Shown here: positions 1-5,524 of the stretch, one piece after another
Layout: the number at the start of each line of letters is the position of its first letter
Position numbering within the stretch: position 1 is the first letter of the stretch
From: Microbacteriaceae bacterium
GTDB lineage: Bacteria; Actinomycetota; Actinomycetes; Actinomycetales; Microbacteriaceae
DNA length: 8,407 nt
NCBI GenBank assembly: GCA_947447385.1
Contig: CANFKN010000050.1
Span: 1-8,407 of the forward strand
Direction: 5' to 3'
Notes under the pieces: generated by a model
Told to the model about the DNA's origin: nothing
What the model saw: only the letters and a program-made list of their open reading frames with translations
The model's database searches: none
Program-made: the position numbers and the translations under genes

Positions 1-276
1 CGCCACGAAAAACTGCCTCTAGCTTTTTTGCAGGGTCTCGACTAGACTCAAGAAGTTACGTAATCGTGACAAATAGTCGTTTGCAGCACGTCAATCATTT
101 ATCTGACTACCGAAATGTCAGCTCTAAGATGTGCCAGTCACTTCCTTTATTTGAGAGTTCGCCGTTTTGCGAACGTTTATCTCGTGTGTGGGTTTTGCGC
201 AGTTCGACTAATCGGCGCGGCCAGCAGAGCTACTCCCTTTGCAGCCCACATAACTTAAAAATGAAGGAAAACAACT
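1..276 (+). promoter_or_regulatory. Non-coding region upstream of the DEAD-box helicase gene
   Basis: No supported gene lies here. The clearest structure is a hairpin with GTTCGC at 157-162 and GCGAAC at 169-174 around a 6-nt loop; GAGA 153-156 and TCTC 180-183 can extend it across a bulge. A weaker hairpin pairs CTGAC 103-107 with GTCAG 117-121. The helicase ribosome binding site is AAGGA at 264-268, 8 nt before ATG 277. One -10-like TAACTT lies at 251-256, which would give a very short leader. If transcription instead starts further left, the hairpins would be in a long 5' UTR. I cannot decide between these, and no convincing -35 box is visible. Confidence 0.45.
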
Positions 277-2628
277 ATGCCTAATTTTGGCAAGGATTCT
301 TCGCGCGCTCCTAAGGGTGCCCCGCGATCAAATACATTCAAACCTCGCGAGGGTGGCGCAGCGCGCCCGGCTCGTGATGGCGCGTCTTCTGACCGCCGAC
401 CAGCATTCTTCGAAGACCGTGGTGGTCGCCCAGCTCGTGATGGCGATTCAGCTCCTCGCTCAGACCGCAGTGCCGGTGGCCGCGACTTTGGTGGCGAGCG
501 CCGCAGCTTTGGCGACCGTGACAACCGTGGTGCAGACCGCGGTGCAGAGCGTGGTGGCGAGCGTCGTTCATTCGGCGACCGTGACAACCGTGCCGGTGGC
601 GAACGTGGCGGCTTTGCCGGCCGCGGCGACCGCGATAACCGCGGTTTTGGTGCACCTCGTGGTGCTAGCCGTGACGACCGTGGCCCTCGTGAAGTAAGCG
701 GTGGTCGTGAAGACCGCGGCCGTGACTGGGCTCCGCGCGAGCGTTCAAACGAAGGCCGTAGCTTTGGCAGCCGTGACGACCGTGGCGCAAGCCGTGGTTA
801 TGCAGGCGCTGGTTCAGGCGACCGCGACAACCGCGGTGGCGAGCGTCGTTCATTTGGCGACCGTGACAACCGTGGTGGCTATGCCGGTCGTGACGACCGC
901 GCTGGTGGCGAGCGTCGTTCATTCGGCGACCGCGATAACCGTACTGGTGGCGAACGCCGCAGCTTCGGTGACCGCGACAGCCGCCCAGCTTTTGGTGACC
1001 GTGACAACCGTGGTGCAGACCGCGGTGGCGAGCGTCGTTCATTCGGCGACCGTGACAACCGTGCTGGTGGCGAACGCCGCAGCTTCGGTGACCGCGATAA
1101 CCGTGGTGGCTTTGGTGGCGAGCGTCGTTCATTCGGCGCAGACCGTGACGGCAACCGCCCAGACCGCGTTGAGCGTGACCGCAGCCGCGACGACAGCTTC
1201 AAGGGTGCTCGCGAAGGCAACCCAAACAAGAAGGCCTTTTTTGAAGACCAGGTTCTTGAAAAGCTAGAAACTGCAGATCAGTCTGAAGTTTCAACCATCA
1301 CTACTTTCGAAGAGATGAACCTTCACCCTCGTCTGCTCACCGCCCTGCAGGGCATGGGCGCCGAGACTCCGTTCCCGATTCAGCAGTCAACGATTCCGGC
1401 AGCCATCGAAGGCCGTCACGTTCTTGGCCGCGGCAAGACCGGTTCGGGCAAGACCATCGCCTTCTCGGTTCCTGTTATTTCAAAGCTTGTAGCAGCTGGT
1501 TCACAGCCTCGCAAGCCGGGAAAGCCACGTGCACTTATCTTGGCTCCAACCCGCGAACTAGCTGACCAGATTGACCGCACCGTTTCGGCTCTAAGCCGTG
1601 CCGTAGGTTTCTACACCTGCTGCATTTATGGTGGCGTGCCTCAGCGTCGTCAAGAAATCGCGCTTAGCCGCGGTGTTGACATTGTTGTTGCAACTCCTGG
1701 TCGTCTTGAAGACCTAATGGCTCAGAAGATCATCGACCTCAGCGAAGTTGAGACCATCGTGATTGACGAAGCCGACCACATGTGCGACCTCGGCTTTATC
1801 GAAGGTGTTCGTCGCATCATGCGTGCTACTGGCGACAGCCAGAAGTTGCTCTTCTCAGCAACGCTTGACCGTGAAGTTGACGCTCTTGTTAAAGAGTTCT
1901 TGCCAAACCCATATGTTTATGAGGTTCCTAACGAGACTCAAGAGACTTCAACCATCGTTCACCGCGTCTTTCAGGTTGACCACGAAGACCGCAGTGCCGT
2001 TTTGCTTCGCCTAGTTCAGGGCGAGGGCAAGGCACTTATCTTCACTCGCACCAAGATGACTGCAGAGAGCCTGAGCGAAAGCTTGACTCAAGCCGGTGTT
2101 CCTTCAGCTCGCCTTCACGGTGACTTGAACCAGAACCAGCGCACTCGCAACCTCGAGCGCTTCACCAAGGGTCACGTTCGCGTGCTAGTTGCAACTGACG
2201 TTGCAGCCCGAGGCATTCACGTTGATGACGTGCAACTAGTGATTCAGCTTGATCCACCCGAGGAATACAAGACTTACCTGCACCGCTCAGGCCGCACCGG
2301 TCGTGCCGGCAAGGAGGGCACCGTAATCACACTGATTCCGCGCAGCCGTCGTCGCCGTCTTGAAGACCTGTTGCGTCGCGCTGACCGCGATGGAATTTTC
2401 TCGGATGTTCGCCCATCGTCAGAGTTGCTTGAGCAGCTCGCGGGCCCGATCGCTCCACCTCCGGTGGCCGACGTGCTCGACTTTGGTGGCGGCAATGGTG
2501 GTGGCGACCGTGGTGGTCGTGGCCGCGATGACCGTGGCCCACGTCGTGGCAACTTCGGTGGCAACGGCAAGGGTCGCTGGAACGATCGCCCATCAGGCGG
2601 CGGCGGCCGTCGCAAGCCTCGCGACTAA
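277..2628 (+). CDS. DEAD-box ATP-dependent RNA helicase with repeat-rich N-terminal tail
   Basis: ATP-dependent RNA unwinding in the cytoplasm, with a probable role in ribosome assembly or mRNA remodelling. All core motifs are visible: Q motif region (FEEMNL...FPIQ), motif I GKTGSGKT at residues 386-393, PTRELA 424-429, TPGRL, DEAD 497-500, SAT 527-529, ATDVAARG 639-646 and HRSGRTGR 669-676. Residues 1 to about 310 are low-complexity and rich in Arg, Gly and Asp, with eight copies of a GERRSFGDRDNR-type unit between residues 73 and 294. A second Gly/Arg-rich tail runs from about 736 to 783. At 783 residues it is much longer than a minimal helicase of about 400, entirely because of these tails. 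Motif I has GKT where many families have AQT, a form I associate with actinobacterial members. The start is set by AAGGA at 264-268. It is probably a single-gene unit, since a terminator follows at once. The exact subfamily (DeaD/CsdA-like or RhlE-like) is uncertain. Confidence 0.95.
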   Translation: MPNFGKDSSRAPKGAPRSNTFKPREGGAARPARDGASSDRRPAFFEDRGGRPARDGDSAPRSDRSAGGRDFGGERRSFGDRDNRGADRGAERGGERRSFGDRDNRAGGERGGFAGRGDRDNRGFGAPRGASRDDRGPREVSGGREDRGRDWAPRERSNEGRSFGSRDDRGASRGYAGAGSGDRDNRGGERRSFGDRDNRGGYAGRDDRAGGERRSFGDRDNRTGGERRSFGDRDSRPAFGDRDNRGADRGGERRSFGDRDNRAGGERRSFGDRDNRGGFGGERRSFGADRDGNRPDRVERDRSRDDSFKGAREGNPNKKAFFEDQVLEKLETADQSEVSTITTFEEMNLHPRLLTALQGMGAETPFPIQQSTIPAAIEGRHVLGRGKTGSGKTIAFSVPVISKLVAAGSQPRKPGKPRALILAPTRELADQIDRTVSALSRAVGFYTCCIYGGVPQRRQEIALSRGVDIVVATPGRLEDLMAQKIIDLSEVETIVIDEADHMCDLGFIEGVRRIMRATGDSQKLLFSATLDREVDALVKEFLPNPYVYEVPNETQETSTIVHRVFQVDHEDRSAVLLRLVQGEGKALIFTRTKMTAESLSESLTQAGVPSARLHGDLNQNQRTRNLERFTKGHVRVLVATDVAARGIHVDDVQLVIQLDPPEEYKTYLHRSGRTGRAGKEGTVITLIPRSRRRRLEDLLRRADRDGIFSDVRPSSELLEQLAGPIAPPPVADVLDFGGGNGGGDRGGRGRDDRGPRRGNFGGNGKGRWNDRPSGGGGRRKPRD
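493..1158 (+). repeat. Intragenic 36-nt repeat coding GERRSFGDRDNR in the helicase N-terminus
   Basis: Eight copies begin at 493, 556, 838, 907, 949, 1027, 1069 and 1117. Six encode GERRSFGDRDNR exactly. The copy at 949 ends DSR, and the last diverges to GERRSFGADRDGNR. The copies differ mostly at synonymous sites and fall into two DNA subtypes: one uses GAGCGTCGTTCATT, the other GAACGCCGCAGCTTC. The subtypes alternate from 907 onward. The first ~75 nt of the 904-1023 and 1024-1143 segments are nearly identical, pointing to a 120-nt (40-codon) tandem duplication. Reading frame is preserved throughout. Confidence 0.9.
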
Positions 2629-2640
2629 AAGCGTTTCTCG

Positions 2641-2673
2641 AAACCCCTGTTGACTTCGGTCGGCGGGGGTTTT
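2641..2673 (+). terminator. Intrinsic terminator of the helicase gene
   Basis: A continuous 14-bp stem (2641-2654 with 2659-2672, including G-T wobbles) closes on a TTCG tetraloop at 2655-2658. The 3' arm ends in TTTT at 2670-2673. It starts 12 nt after the helicase stop codon and isolates that gene from the ribosomal protein operon downstream. Confidence 0.9.
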
Positions 2674-2681
2674 CGTTAACC

Positions 2682-2713
2682 TTGGTAACACTGCGTGAAC
2701 CGAAATTTACCAA
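2682..2713. repeat. Inverted repeat TTGGTAA / TTACCAA upstream of the rplJ promoter
   Basis: TTGGTAA at 2682-2688 and its exact reverse complement TTACCAA at 2707-2713 are 18 nt apart. A third copy of TTGGTAA lies at 2763-2769, past the proposed -10 box. A direct repeat GTGAAC occurs at 2695-2700 and 2715-2720, offset by 20 nt. The arrangement could be an operator or chance; no regulator is implied by the sequence alone. Confidence 0.35.
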
Positions 2714-2715
2714 AG

Positions 2716-2746
2716 TGAACAATTGGCAAAGAAGATGTGCTAACTT
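2716..2746 (+). promoter_or_regulatory. Candidate promoter of the rplJ-rplL operon
   Basis: TAACTT at 2741-2746 fits TAnnnT and is preceded by TG at 2738-2739, giving an extended -10 (TGCTAACTT). The best upstream hexamer is TGAACA at 2716-2721, four of six matches to TTGACA but with a long 19-nt spacer. The predicted start is near 2753, giving a leader of roughly 330 nt before rplJ. The spacer and weak -35 keep confidence low. Confidence 0.35.
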
Positions 2747-2752
2747 TTAAGT

Positions 2753-3081
2753 ATTCATTGGGTTGGTAAATCCCCGCAGGCTTAGGTCGGCGGGGATTTG
2801 CCTCTTAATGGCCCATTGACCGAGCGAGTAGTTGCGTCGCAAGAGCCAATCAACTAAGCTTGAACACAGCCAAAGACCGCCGGTTTCGGTCGTGCATAAC
2901 CCCAAGATTTTCTTGAAGTTTCGCGCGTCGACGAAGGATCGCAATAGCGAAGGCCAGCGCAGGTGTATGAAGTAGCTCAATTAGGTTCTTTGAACTTTGT
3001 TTGATTTTTGCTCCGTGCGCGTGCGCCGGAGCTTTTTTATTGCCCTGGGGCTACCGGCAACGAAAAAAACCAAGGAGTGAC
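2753..3081 (+). ncRNA. Structured 5' leader of rplJ (L10 leader-type attenuator)
   Basis: This 329-nt stretch before rplJ has no credible gene but several helices. The first is a 13-bp stem, 2765-2777 with 2790-2802, with a 12-nt loop and no T-run after it. Others are TAGTTG 2829-2834 with CAACTA 2851-2856, GACCG 2875-2879 with CGGTC 2887-2891, and CAAGA 2903-2907 with TCTTG 2911-2915. An intrinsic terminator at 3010-3038 sits only 43 nt before the rplJ start codon. Known biology: rplJL leaders in other bacteria bind the L10(L12) complex and lower expression when it is in excess, by attenuation in Bacillus and translational control in E. coli. That this leader works likewise is inference from position and structure; the 5' end is estimated from the candidate promoter. 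Confidence 0.7.
3010..3038 (+). terminator. Attenuator: intrinsic terminator in the rplJ leader
   Basis: GCTCCG at 3010-3015 pairs with CGGAGC at 3027-3032 around an 11-nt GC-rich loop, followed by six T at 3033-3038. It lies between the candidate promoter and rplJ with no gene ending near it on the + strand, so it must be read through or disrupted for the operon to be expressed. That is the expected layout of an attenuator. Confidence 0.75.
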
Positions 3082-3591
3082 ATGGCGAATAAGGAAGCCA
3101 CAGTTGCTGAGCTAACTGAAAAGTTTTCAAGCTCATCTGCTGTATTGCTAACTGAATACCGCGGTCTCACCGTTGAGCAGCTCAAGAAATTGCGCCGCAA
3201 CATCGCCGAGAACGCAACCTACTCCGTTGCAAAAAACACCCTGCTAACTATTGCTGCTAAGAACGCTGGAGTGACCGCATTTGACGGCCACCTCTTCGGC
3301 CCTAGCGCTATCGTGTTTGTTCACGGCGACGTTGTTGCTGTAGCAAAAGCATTGCGTGACTTTGCAAAAGAGAACCCGCTTTTGGTTGTAAAGAATGGTG
3401 TCTTCGAAGGCGCCGCACTTTCAGCTGACGACGTTAAGAAGCTCGCAGACCTAGAGACCCGTGAAGTGCTATTGGCTAAGGCCGCTGGCGTATTCAAGGC
3501 ATCGCTATTCGGCGCCGCTTATCTTTTCAACGCACCTCTTTCACAGGCCGTTCGCACCGTCGACGCCCTGCGCGAAAAGAAGAGCGCCTAA
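3082..3591 (+). CDS. rplJ: 50S ribosomal protein L10 (uL10)
   Basis: L10 is the base of the ribosomal stalk. It binds 23S rRNA near the GTPase-associated centre through its N-terminal domain and carries L7/L12 dimers on its long C-terminal helix. The 169-residue product begins MANKEATVAEL and has the family features LTEYRGLTVEQLKKLR, YSVAKNTL and GPSAIVF, ending in the hydrophobic helical region (LAKAAGVFKASLFGAAYLF) expected to dock L12. The start is ATG 3082, supported by AAGGAG at 3072-3077. The frame stays open back to 3001, but that extension runs through the leader terminator and has no family match. It is followed 62 nt later by rplL in the usual pair. rplK/rplA and rpoB/rpoC are not in the window. 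Expression is probably controlled by the leader. Confidence 0.97.
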   Translation: MANKEATVAELTEKFSSSSAVLLTEYRGLTVEQLKKLRRNIAENATYSVAKNTLLTIAAKNAGVTAFDGHLFGPSAIVFVHGDVVAVAKALRDFAKENPLLVVKNGVFEGAALSADDVKKLADLETREVLLAKAAGVFKASLFGAAYLFNAPLSQAVRTVDALREKKSA

Positions 3592-3653
3592 CCAAAAACC
3601 CAAGCTTCACAAATCAACAAATCTTCACAACCTAAAAACAAGGAGAAAATCAA
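3592..3653 (+). promoter_or_regulatory. G-poor rplJ-rplL spacer with strong ribosome binding site
   Basis: The 62-nt spacer contains only four G, three of them in the AAGGAG ribosome binding site at 3640-3645, 8 nt before ATG 3654. The A/C-rich rest can form little structure. This fits the need to translate L12 more often than L10, since the stalk carries several L12 copies per L10. No internal promoter or terminator is apparent. Confidence 0.6.
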
Positions 3654-4031
3654 ATGGCTAAGCTAACCACCGCACAGCTAATCGACGCTTTCAAGGAACT
3701 AACCCTTATTGAGCTAAGCGAATTCGTAAAGGCTTTCGAGGCTGAGTTCGAAGTTACCGCTGCTGCTCCAGTTGCAGTTGCTGCTGCCGCTGCTGCACCT
3801 GCAGAAGCTGCTGAAGAGAAGGACTCATTCGACGTCGTTCTTGAATCAGCTGGCGACCAGAAGATTCAGGTCATCAAGGAAGTTCGCGCACTAACCTCAC
3901 TAGGTCTTGGCGAAGCCAAGGCTGTTGTTGACAGCGCACCTTCAGTTGTTCTTGAGGGCGCAAGCAAGGATGCAGCAGAGAAGGCTAAGGCCGCTCTTGA
4001 GGCTGCAGGCGCAAAGGTTACCCTTAAGTAA
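3654..4031 (+). CDS. rplL: 50S ribosomal protein L7/L12 (bL12)
   Basis: Flexible stalk protein that recruits and activates translational GTPases (EF-G, EF-Tu, IF2, RF3) on the large subunit. At 125 residues it has the normal length. Residues 1 to about 35 form the helical dimerisation domain that binds L10. An Ala/Pro/Val-rich hinge follows (about 35-55, including a run of six Ala). The globular C-terminal domain from about residue 57 contains the conserved KIQVIKEVRALTSLGLGEAKAVV stretch (part shown here from KIQVIKEVR onward), which includes the GTPase-factor binding helices. It is cotranscribed with rplJ and ends at a strong terminator starting 25 nt after the stop. Confidence 0.97.
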   Translation: MAKLTTAQLIDAFKELTLIELSEFVKAFEAEFEVTAAAPVAVAAAAAAPAEAAEEKDSFDVVLESAGDQKIQVIKEVRALTSLGLGEAKAVVDSAPSVVLEGASKDAAEKAKAALEAAGAKVTLK

Positions 4032-4055
4032 TCTCACGCAATACTCTGTCGAAAT

Positions 4056-4085
4056 CCCGTCTAGCCGAATGGCTGGGCGGGTTTT
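4056..4085 (+). terminator. Intrinsic terminator of the rplJ-rplL operon
   Basis: An 11-bp stem with G-T wobbles pairs 4056-4066 with 4071-4081 around a GAAT loop (4067-4070), followed by TTTT at 4082-4085. It ends only 17 nt before the GTG of the next gene. Confidence 0.88.
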
Positions 4086-4090
4086 CGCTT

Positions 4091-4103
4091 TAAGCTAGCT
4101 CTG
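4091..4103 (+). promoter_or_regulatory. Leaderless-type -10 box for the cystathionine beta-synthase gene
   Basis: TAAGCT at 4091-4096 fits TAnnnT and occupies exactly -12 to -7 if transcription starts at the GTG start codon (4103). No Shine-Dalgarno sequence precedes the gene, and there is no room for one after the rplL terminator. The -35 position falls inside the terminator hairpin and shows no consensus. Leaderless transcripts with this geometry are common in actinobacteria. Confidence 0.6.
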
Positions 4104-5473
4104 TGAAGTATGTAAACAACGTCGTTGAACTCATTGGCAACACCCCGCTGGTCAAGCTAAATAAGGTTACCGACGGCATTGCCTGCACGGTCTTGGCTAA
4201 GGTGGAGTATTTCAACCCGGGTGGTTCAATCAAAGACCGCATTGCTGCCAAGATGGTTGACGACGCTGAACGTCGCGGCTTGCTAAAGCCTGGTGGCACC
4301 ATCGTCGAACCGACTTCGGGCAACACCGGCATCGGGCTTGCCTTGATTGCCCAGCAGCGCGGGTATCGCTGCATTTTTGTTTTGCCTGACAAGGTTGCTG
4401 AAGACAAGCGAAGCACACTCGTCGCCTACGGCGCTGAAATCGTTGTTACCCCAACAGCCGTGGCTCACGAAGACCCCGAGAGTTATTACTCGGTGAGTGA
4501 TCGCCTTGCCCGCGAGATTCCTGGGGCCTGGAAGCCTGATCAATACAGCAACCCAAACGGCCCGCTGAGTCACTATGAAGCCACTGGGCCTGAGATTTGG
4601 AATGACACCGAAGGCAAAGTCACTCACGTTGTGATTGGCGTTGGCACCGGTGGAACCATTTCGGGCACGGGCAGGTTCATCAAAGAGATCAGCAATGGCC
4701 AAGTTCAAGTCATTGGTTGTGACCCTGAAGGTTCCGTTTATTCAAATGGCACAGGTCGCCCATATCTCGTTGAGGGTGTCGGTCGCGGCGACGACTTTTT
4801 GCCAGAGGCATTTGATGCAAACGTTGTCGATGCAATCTTGCCGGTGCGTGACCGCGAATCGTTTGAAATGACGCGTCGTTTGGCCCGTGAAGAAGGCCTC
4901 ATGGTTGGCCCAAGCTGTGGCATGGCTGTTGTCGCAGCGTTGCGAGTTGCCAAAGACCTTCCTGCTGATGCGGTCGTGGTTGTGATTTTGCCAGACGGTG
5001 GGCGCGGGTATCTTGCCAAAGTTTTCAGTGACAAGTGGATGCGCAGCTATGGGTTCATGGCAGCAGAAGACGGCGACACCGTTGCGAAGATTGTTCGCAG
5101 CAAGAGCGGTGAGATTCCTGACCTAGTTCACGTGCACCCATACAACACGGTCAAAGATGCGCTCGATATTGCCAAAGAGTTTGACGTTAGCCTGTTGCCA
5201 GTCTTGGCGGCTGAGCCACCAGTGCGCATTGGTGAGGTGACCGGTTCTGTCAGCCAAAAAGATTTGATCGACAAAGTCTTTATTGGCGAAGCTCAGCTGA
5301 ATGACCCAATCAGCAAGTTCATCGGGCCAAAGCCTGGTGTGGTGGGCATTGGTGACACAATTGAATCTGCTCGCAAGCTATTAGAAAACGATGAATCACT
5401 TTTGGTTCTAGAAGACGGCGAGCCGATTGGCGTGATTACGCGCCTTGATATTTTGAATTTCTTGAGCGAATAG
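4103..5473 (+). CDS. cbs: Cystathionine beta-synthase (PLP enzyme with CBS domain pair)
   Basis: Condenses serine and homocysteine to cystathionine, using pyridoxal phosphate, as the first step of transsulfuration toward cysteine. The catalytic domain covers roughly residues 1-320: NTPLV near 13-17, the PLP lysine K44 in GGSIKDR, the PTSGNTG loop at 70-76, the phosphate-binding GTGGT at 181-185, GPSCG, and a DGGRGY segment. Two C-terminal CBS motifs (about 335-395 and 400-456, ending in VLEDGEPIGVITRLDIL) distinguish it from the shorter CysK/CysM cysteine synthases and may bind an adenosyl ligand. The N-terminal haem segment of animal enzymes is absent. The total of 456 residues is typical of actinobacterial Cbs. 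Start GTG 4103 is chosen because the protein aligns from its first residues and a -10 box is placed for a leaderless transcript. The metB-family gene follows 51 nt later, probably in the same operon. Confidence 0.93.
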   Translation: MKYVNNVVELIGNTPLVKLNKVTDGIACTVLAKVEYFNPGGSIKDRIAAKMVDDAERRGLLKPGGTIVEPTSGNTGIGLALIAQQRGYRCIFVLPDKVAEDKRSTLVAYGAEIVVTPTAVAHEDPESYYSVSDRLAREIPGAWKPDQYSNPNGPLSHYEATGPEIWNDTEGKVTHVVIGVGTGGTISGTGRFIKEISNGQVQVIGCDPEGSVYSNGTGRPYLVEGVGRGDDFLPEAFDANVVDAILPVRDRESFEMTRRLAREEGLMVGPSCGMAVVAALRVAKDLPADAVVVVILPDGGRGYLAKVFSDKWMRSYGFMAAEDGDTVAKIVRSKSGEIPDLVHVHPYNTVKDALDIAKEFDVSLLPVLAAEPPVRIGEVTGSVSQKDLIDKVFIGEAQLNDPISKFIGPKPGVVGIGDTIESARKLLENDESLLVLEDGEPIGVITRLDILNFLSE

Positions 5474-5524
5474 ACCCGTTCAAAACTTTATGCAAACTTT
5501 GGCTTGCCAAAAAAAGAGATGACC

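Noticed and set aside
12..34. T-run at 24-29 as the tail of an upstream terminator
   Set aside because: No adequate stem is visible within the window; the left part may be cut off, so the call cannot be supported.
66..284. Open frame of 72 codons upstream of and overlapping the helicase start
   Set aside because: It has a GTG start with no ribosome binding site, codon use unlike the neighbouring genes, no recognisable protein pattern, and covers the helicase's own ribosome binding site. A leader peptide is possible but unsupported.
493..1158. Regularly repeated ~36-nt units resembling a CRISPR array
   Set aside because: Repeats are in frame within a protein, vary at synonymous sites, and are separated by variable coding segments of the same low-complexity type; no cas genes are present.
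255..1267. Several long open frames on both strands over the helicase N-terminus
   Set aside because: The repeated, stop-poor GC-rich DNA keeps other frames open; their translations are low-complexity shadows of the repeat.
2779..2979. Possible mimicry of 23S rRNA stalk-base sequence: GGCTTAG at 2779-2785 and TAGCTCA at 2973-2979
   Set aside because: Seven-base matches between a roughly 60-nt rRNA segment and 300 nt of leader are expected about once by chance, and the flanking bases do not extend the match.
2747..2980. Minus-strand open frame of 77 codons in the rplJ leader
   Set aside because: It lies opposite RNA structure elements and has no protein-family character; no ribosome binding site was seen.
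3001..3081. In-frame upstream extension of rplJ by 27 codons
   Set aside because: It would translate the terminator hairpin and T-run, lacks family similarity, and ATG 3082 has a strong AAGGAG site.
5504..5524. Upstream TTG start for the metB-family gene
   Set aside because: The extra residues are not typical of the family; ATG 5525 gives the usual N-terminus, with ATG 5519 the next best choice.
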